Source: Nonomuraea deserti
GTDB taxonomy: Bacteria > Actinomycetota > Actinomycetes > Streptosporangiales > Streptosporangiaceae
Assembly (NCBI RefSeq): GCF_004348685.1
Contig: NZ_SMKO01000002.1
Coordinates: 113,946 to 177,945 of the forward strand
Length of the DNA stretch: 64,000 nucleotides
Direction of reading: 5' to 3'
The notes under the pieces were generated by a model. The model was not told where the DNA came from. It made no database searches and worked only from the letters and a program-made list of their open reading frames with translations. The position numbers and the translations under genes are program-made. This document shows, piece by piece, positions 60,576 to 64,000 of the stretch. The first letter of the stretch is position 1. Each line of letters opens with the position of its first letter.

Positions 60576-61423
60576 CCCGCACCGGTGGCCCCGCCCGTGA
60601 CTCGGCACGTGACTCCGCCCGCGCCTCCGCCCGTGACTCCGCCCGCGCCTCCGCCCGTGCCCGGCTCGGCCACGGGCTGGCCGGGCTCGGCGGGCTGCTC
60701 GCCCTCATGGAGGCCGTGCCCCGGCTCGGCCTGGTCGACGAACGGTTCCTGCCGCCCGCCTCGCGCATCCTCACCACGCTGGCCGGTGAACTCGCCACGC
60801 CCGCGCTGTGGATCGCGCTCGGCGAGACCATGCGCGGCTGGGCGCTCGGCCTGGCGCTGGCGTTCTGCGCGGCGGTCGTGGCCGGGGTCGTCATCGGGAC
60901 CGTCCCGGGGCTGCGCGCCATGACCAGCTCGACCGTCGAGTTCCTGCGGCCCATCCCGTCGGTCGCGCTCGTGCCGCTCGCCACGCTGCTGTTCGGGCCG
61001 TCGCTCGGCTCGACGATGCTGCTCGTGGTCTACGCCGCGTTCTGGCAGGTGCTCATCCAGGTCCTGTACGGGGTCGCCGCCGTCGACTCCGTGGCCCACG
61101 ACACCGCCAGGACGTACGGGCTGTCGGCCTGGTCGCGGGTCAGGCACCTGGTGTGGCCGACCGCGCTGCCGTACGTCATGACCGGGCTCAGGCTGGCGGC
61201 GACGGTGGCGTTCATCCTCGCGGTGACGGCGGAGCTGGTGATCGGCAGCCCGGGGCTGGGCGCCGAGATCCAGGTGGCGCAGAGCAGCGGGGCCGTGCCG
61301 GTCGTCTACGCGCTGATCGTGCTGGCCGGGCTGGTCGGCATCGCGGTGAACGCCGGCGTGCGGCTGCTGGAGCGCAGGGTACTGGCCTGGCATCCCGCCG
61401 TACGATCGGAGGTGGCCGCGTGA
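60572..61423 (+). CDS. ABC transporter permease with repetitive N-terminus (SsuC-like)
   Basis: A 283 aa permease with about six membrane helices. The EAA loop near the centre reads DSVAHDTARTYGLSAWSRVRHLVWPTALPYV-like (about 172-200). The first 32 residues are a low-complexity cytoplasmic tail made of ASAR/DSAR repeats, encoded by tandem 24 bp units (60609-60656). GTG start overlaps the binding-protein stop (GTGA). Two different permeases in one operon suggest a heterodimeric channel. Confidence 0.9.
   Translation: MTRTGGPARDSARDSARASARDSARASARARLGHGLAGLGGLLALMEAVPRLGLVDERFLPPASRILTTLAGELATPALWIALGETMRGWALGLALAFCAAVVAGVVIGTVPGLRAMTSSTVEFLRPIPSVALVPLATLLFGPSLGSTMLLVVYAAFWQVLIQVLYGVAAVDSVAHDTARTYGLSAWSRVRHLVWPTALPYVMTGLRLAATVAFILAVTAELVIGSPGLGAEIQVAQSSGAVPVVYALIVLAGLVGIAVNAGVRLLERRVLAWHPAVRSEVAA
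60609..60656 (+). repeat. 24 bp coding tandem repeat in the permease N-terminus
   Basis: Two identical units, GTGACTCCGCCCGCGCCTCCGCCC read at 60609 and 60633 (first 20 bases GTGACTCCGCCCGCGCCTCC), with degenerate partial copies on both sides. The unit length is a multiple of three, adding 8 residues each time. Confidence 0.85.
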
Positions 61424-62169
61424 GAGCGGTCCGCCTGCTGGCCCTGCCCGCCCTGCTGGTGCTGCTCTGGTGGGCGGTCAGCGGGAGCTCGTTCTACCTG
61501 CCGAGCCCTCTCCGGGTGGGGCAGGCGTTCGCGGAGACCTGGTTCTCCGAGCGGCTGACCGACGACGTGCTGCCCAGCGTCGGGCGGCTGCTGATGGGCT
61601 ACGCGGCGGCCGGGCTGCTCGGCGTGGGGCTGGGCGTGCCGATCGGGTCGTCGCCGCGGCTGCGCGCCACGCTCGAGCCGGTGCTGGAGTTCTTCAGAGC
61701 CATTCCGCCACCCGTGCTGGTGCCGCTGATCATGCTGCTCGCCGGGATCGACACGCCCATGAAGGTGCTGGTCATCGTCTCGGGCTGCCTCTGGCCCATC
61801 CTGCTCAACACCGTCGAGGGCGTGCGCGCGCTGGACGAGGTGCTCGCCGACACCTGCCGCATGTACGGCGTGCGCGGGCTTGCCAGGCTGCGAAGACTCG
61901 TGCTGCCCGGCGCCGCGCCGCAGATCATGACCGGGCTGCGGCAGGCGCTGTCCATCGGCATCATCCTCATGGTCATCAGCGAGATGTTCGCCAGCTCCAG
62001 CGGGCTGGGCTTCACGATCGTGCTGTTCCAGCGGCAGTTCCAGATCGCCGAGATGTGGAGCGGGATCCTGCTGCTCGGGCTGCTCGGGCTGGGACTGTCG
62101 GCGCTCTTCCGCCGCGTGGAACGGCGGGTCCTTTCCTGGTACTACGGCAGTGGAGCCGCGCGTGCTTGA
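61420..62169 (+). CDS. ABC transporter permease (SsuC-like), second subunit
   Basis: A 249 aa permease with about six helices. It starts with a short basic segment and a helix (LLALPALLVLLWWAV), and the EAA loop is DEVLADTCRMYGVRGLARLRRLVLPGAAPQI (about 140-170, shown here by its ends DEVLAD and PGAAPQI). The GTG at 61420 overlaps the first permease stop (GTGA). Its 3' end overlaps the ATPase start region. Confidence 0.9.
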   Translation: MRAVRLLALPALLVLLWWAVSGSSFYLPSPLRVGQAFAETWFSERLTDDVLPSVGRLLMGYAAAGLLGVGLGVPIGSSPRLRATLEPVLEFFRAIPPPVLVPLIMLLAGIDTPMKVLVIVSGCLWPILLNTVEGVRALDEVLADTCRMYGVRGLARLRRLVLPGAAPQIMTGLRQALSIGIILMVISEMFASSSGLGFTIVLFQRQFQIAEMWSGILLLGLLGLGLSALFRRVERRVLSWYYGSGAARA

Positions 62170-62932
62170 GATCTCCGCCCTGAACAAGGCCTACCAGAGC
62201 CCGGGACGCCGGGTCGAGGCGATCCGCTCGATCACGCTCGGCGTCGGCGCCGGCGAGCTGGTGTGCGTGGTCGGCCCCTCGGGCTGCGGCAAGACCACCC
62301 TGCTGCGCTGCGTCGCCGGGCTGCTGCCGGCCAGCGGGGGCGAGGTGCGGCTGGACGGCGTGCCCGTGACCGGGCCGCCGCCGCGGATGGCCGTGGTCTT
62401 CCAGGAGTACGGCCGCAGCCTGTTCCCCTGGATGACCGTGCGGCAGAACGTCGAGCTGCCGCTGAAGGAGAAACGTGTGCCCGCCGCGCGGCGGCGCGAA
62501 CTGGTGACCGGCTCGCTGGAAGCCGTGGGCCTGGCCGACGCGGCCGACGCGCATCCGTGGCAGCTGTCCGGCGGCATGCAGCAGCGGGTCGCGATCGCAA
62601 GGGCCGTGGCGTACGAGCCGCAGGTGCTGCTGATGGACGAGCCGTTCGCGGCCGTCGACGCGCAGACCAGGGCCGACCTCGAGGACCTGATCCTCCGGTT
62701 GTGGCGCGACCTCGAGGTCACCACGCTCTTCGTGACCCACGACATCGACGAGGCCGTCTACCTGGGGCAGCGGGTGATCGTCCTGTCCTCGTCCCCGACC
62801 GAGGTCATGGAGGACCTCAAGATCGACCTGCCACCCGGACGCGACCAGCTGACCACGCGCTCGCTGCCCCGGTTCGGGGAGCTGCGCGGGCACGTCTACC
62901 GGCAGATCCAGCGGGCAAGGGGAGAACGATGA
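62162..62932 (+). CDS. ABC transporter ATPase (SsuB/TauB-like)
   Basis: A 256 aa ATPase energising the importer. Walker A GPSGCGKTT (about 38-46), Q-loop in VVFQEYGRSLFPW, signature LSGGMQQRVAIARA, Walker B VLLMDEPFAAVD and the switch His in FVTHDIDEAV are intact. The GTG at 62162 has GGAG 6 nt upstream; a GTG at 62150 would add four residues. It overlaps the permease by 8 bp and the decarboxylase start by 4 bp (ATGA). Confidence 0.93.
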   Translation: MLEISALNKAYQSPGRRVEAIRSITLGVGAGELVCVVGPSGCGKTTLLRCVAGLLPASGGEVRLDGVPVTGPPPRMAVVFQEYGRSLFPWMTVRQNVELPLKEKRVPAARRRELVTGSLEAVGLADAADAHPWQLSGGMQQRVAIARAVAYEPQVLLMDEPFAAVDAQTRADLEDLILRLWRDLEVTTLFVTHDIDEAVYLGQRVIVLSSSPTEVMEDLKIDLPPGRDQLTTRSLPRFGELRGHVYRQIQRARGER

Positions 62933-64000
62933 GCACCGTCAGGGACGCCGCGTTCGACGTGCTGAGAAGCCGCGGGCTGACCACGATCTTCTGCAACCCC
63001 GGCTCCACCGAGGTGTCGCTGCTCACCGACCTGCCGGACGATCTGCGCTTCGTGCTCGCCCTGCACGAGGCGTCCGTGGTCGGGATGGCGACCGGCTGGG
63101 CCATCGGGAACGAAGCGCCCGCGCTGGTCGTGCTGCACACCACCGCCGGGCTGGGCACCGCGGTCGGCGCCATCGCCACCGCCCGGGTCAACCGGGTGCC
63201 GCTGGTGATCCTCGTGGGGCAGCAGGACCGGCGGCACCTGGCGCTGGAGCCGTTCCTGACCGGGCGGCTGGAGGGGCTGGCCGGCGACTACCCGGTGTGG
63301 GTGAACCAGCCGGCGCGCGCGCAGGACGTACCAGGGGCGCTGGCCCGCGCCTGGCACGAGGCGGTCACGGCCCGCGGGCCCGCGCTGGTGACCGTGCCGA
63401 TGGACGACTGGCAGGCGCCCTTCGACGGGGAGGTCCTCGCGGCGCCGGTCCGGCTGCTGCGCCCGGCCGCCGTCCCCGACGCCGACCTGGCGCCGCTGGT
63501 GCGGCTGCTGGCGGGCGCGCGGTCCCCGGCGATCGTGGCGGGCGCGGGCGCCGGGTGGGAGCCCCTGGTCGCGCTGGCCGAGCGGCTGCGGTGCCCGGTG
63601 TTCCAGGAGTCGTTCGGGGCGCGCGCCGGCTTCCCGCAGGACCACCCGCAGTACGCGGGCGTCCTGCCCGCCGACAGGGAACGCCTGCGGGAGCGGCTGG
63701 CTCCGCATGACGTGGTGCTCGCGGTGGGCGCCCCGGTGTTCCGGCAGTACGTGTACGTGCCGGGCCCCCTGGTCGCCCCGGGCACGTCGGTCGCGCTGGT
63801 CACGGACGACCCGGCGGAGGCGCACCGCAGCCCGGCCGACCTGGCCTCCGCCCGGGACGCCGGGGCCGAGGGCATCGGGCTCTACCGGACCGAGTTCCTC
63901 TTCCTCGATCGCGCCGAGGCGCCGTCCGCCGAGGAGCAGCGTCGCGCCTACCGGGCCGTGCTGGAGTCGTTCCCCGGCGGCAAGGTCGTCGTCAGGACGT
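62929..64000 (+). CDS. mdlC: Benzoylformate decarboxylase N-terminal part joined in frame to PTS Enzyme I PEP-binding sequence (runs off the window)
   Basis: Residues 1 to about 300 match thiamine-diphosphate benzoylformate decarboxylase: NPGSTEV with Ser26, LHEASVVG with Glu47 and VLHTTAG with His70 fall at exactly the Pseudomonas MdlC active-site numbers, and GAPVFRQYVYVPG closes the middle domain. After LVTDDPAEAHRSP (to about residue 302) the frame continues as LASARDAGAEGIGLYRTEFLFLDR and FPGGKVVVRT, which is Enzyme I (PtsI) sequence including the PEP-binding Arg320 in RTEF. The decarboxylase diphosphate-binding domain and the Enzyme I phospho-His domain are both absent from the visible part. 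ATG overlaps the ATPase stop; GGGGAG precedes it. Confidence 0.85.
   Translation, partial: MSTVRDAAFDVLRSRGLTTIFCNPGSTEVSLLTDLPDDLRFVLALHEASVVGMATGWAIGNEAPALVVLHTTAGLGTAVGAIATARVNRVPLVILVGQQDRRHLALEPFLTGRLEGLAGDYPVWVNQPARAQDVPGALARAWHEAVTARGPALVTVPMDDWQAPFDGEVLAAPVRLLRPAAVPDADLAPLVRLLAGARSPAIVAGAGAGWEPLVALAERLRCPVFQESFGARAGFPQDHPQYAGVLPADRERLRERLAPHDVVLAVGAPVFRQYVYVPGPLVAPGTSVALVTDDPAEAHRSPADLASARDAGAEGIGLYRTEFLFLDRAEAPSAEEQRRAYRAVLESFPGGKVVVRT

Noticed and set aside
58757..61393. An 878-codon minus-strand open frame upstream of and including the IclR gene
   Set aside because: Only the last 256 codons (from 59527) show a real protein; the rest is antisense to the ABC operon.

Overview
This 64 kb window is high-GC DNA from an actinobacterium, most likely a Streptosporangiales member such as Nonomuraea (inference from gene content and codon use; no taxonomic marker is present). 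Gene density is high. Many neighbours overlap by 4 bp (ATGA, GTGA, TTGA), and GTG or TTG starts are common. I saw no rRNA, tRNA, CRISPR array or intact transposase.

Layout. 0-9 kb: alpha/beta hydrolase, an Rv3303c-type flavoprotein disulfide reductase, a gamma-glutamylcyclotransferase-like protein, an MFS carrier divergent from a double-domain Lrp regulator, an M20 peptidase, then purine nucleoside phosphorylase and a phospho-sugar mutase. 9-12 kb: a gene-poor stretch with strong hairpins, a small membrane protein and a DUF234 AAA ATPase bracketed by near-identical hairpin repeats. 12-17 kb: a MerR / sigma factor / GyrI-like operon divergent from a TetR / acyl-CoA ligase / enoyl-CoA hydratase operon. 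17-28 kb: adenosine deaminase, then a translationally coupled nucleoside operon (BMP lipoprotein, double ATPase, two permeases, cytidine deaminase, thymidine phosphorylase). Together with the phosphorylase and mutase at 6.6-9 kb this forms a nucleoside uptake and salvage district, with gene order recalling Mycobacterium tuberculosis Rv3303c-Rv3315c.

28-42 kb: secreted S15 peptidase, AmiA-like amidohydrolase, an orphan PGM1-type ATP-grasp ligase, D,D-carboxypeptidase with SCO4848-like and YihY membrane proteins, XRE regulator plus a small protein, arginine deiminase, TrpS, a CBS-domain membrane protein and GalE. 42-54 kb: malate dehydrogenase, a receptor kinase with a fused solute-binding sensor, an enoyl-reductase-like protein, a deacetylase lipoprotein, an SGNH hydrolase remnant, MarR/MFS and TetR genes, isocitrate dehydrogenase, DUF3017 and citrate synthase. 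54-64 kb: FHA protein, secreted GHL10 glycosidase, NagZ with an RpiR regulator, and an IclR regulator divergent from an ABC importer whose operon runs into a benzoylformate decarboxylase gene.

The most striking observation is at the right edge. The decarboxylase reading frame switches, without a frame break, into PEP-binding sequence of PTS Enzyme I (PtsI) near base 63,830. This is a real fusion, a rearrangement breakpoint or an assembly chimera. Also notable are the kinase/solute-binding receptor, the MerR/sigma/GyrI cassette, the repeat-bracketed DUF234 ATPase and several local sequence duplications.
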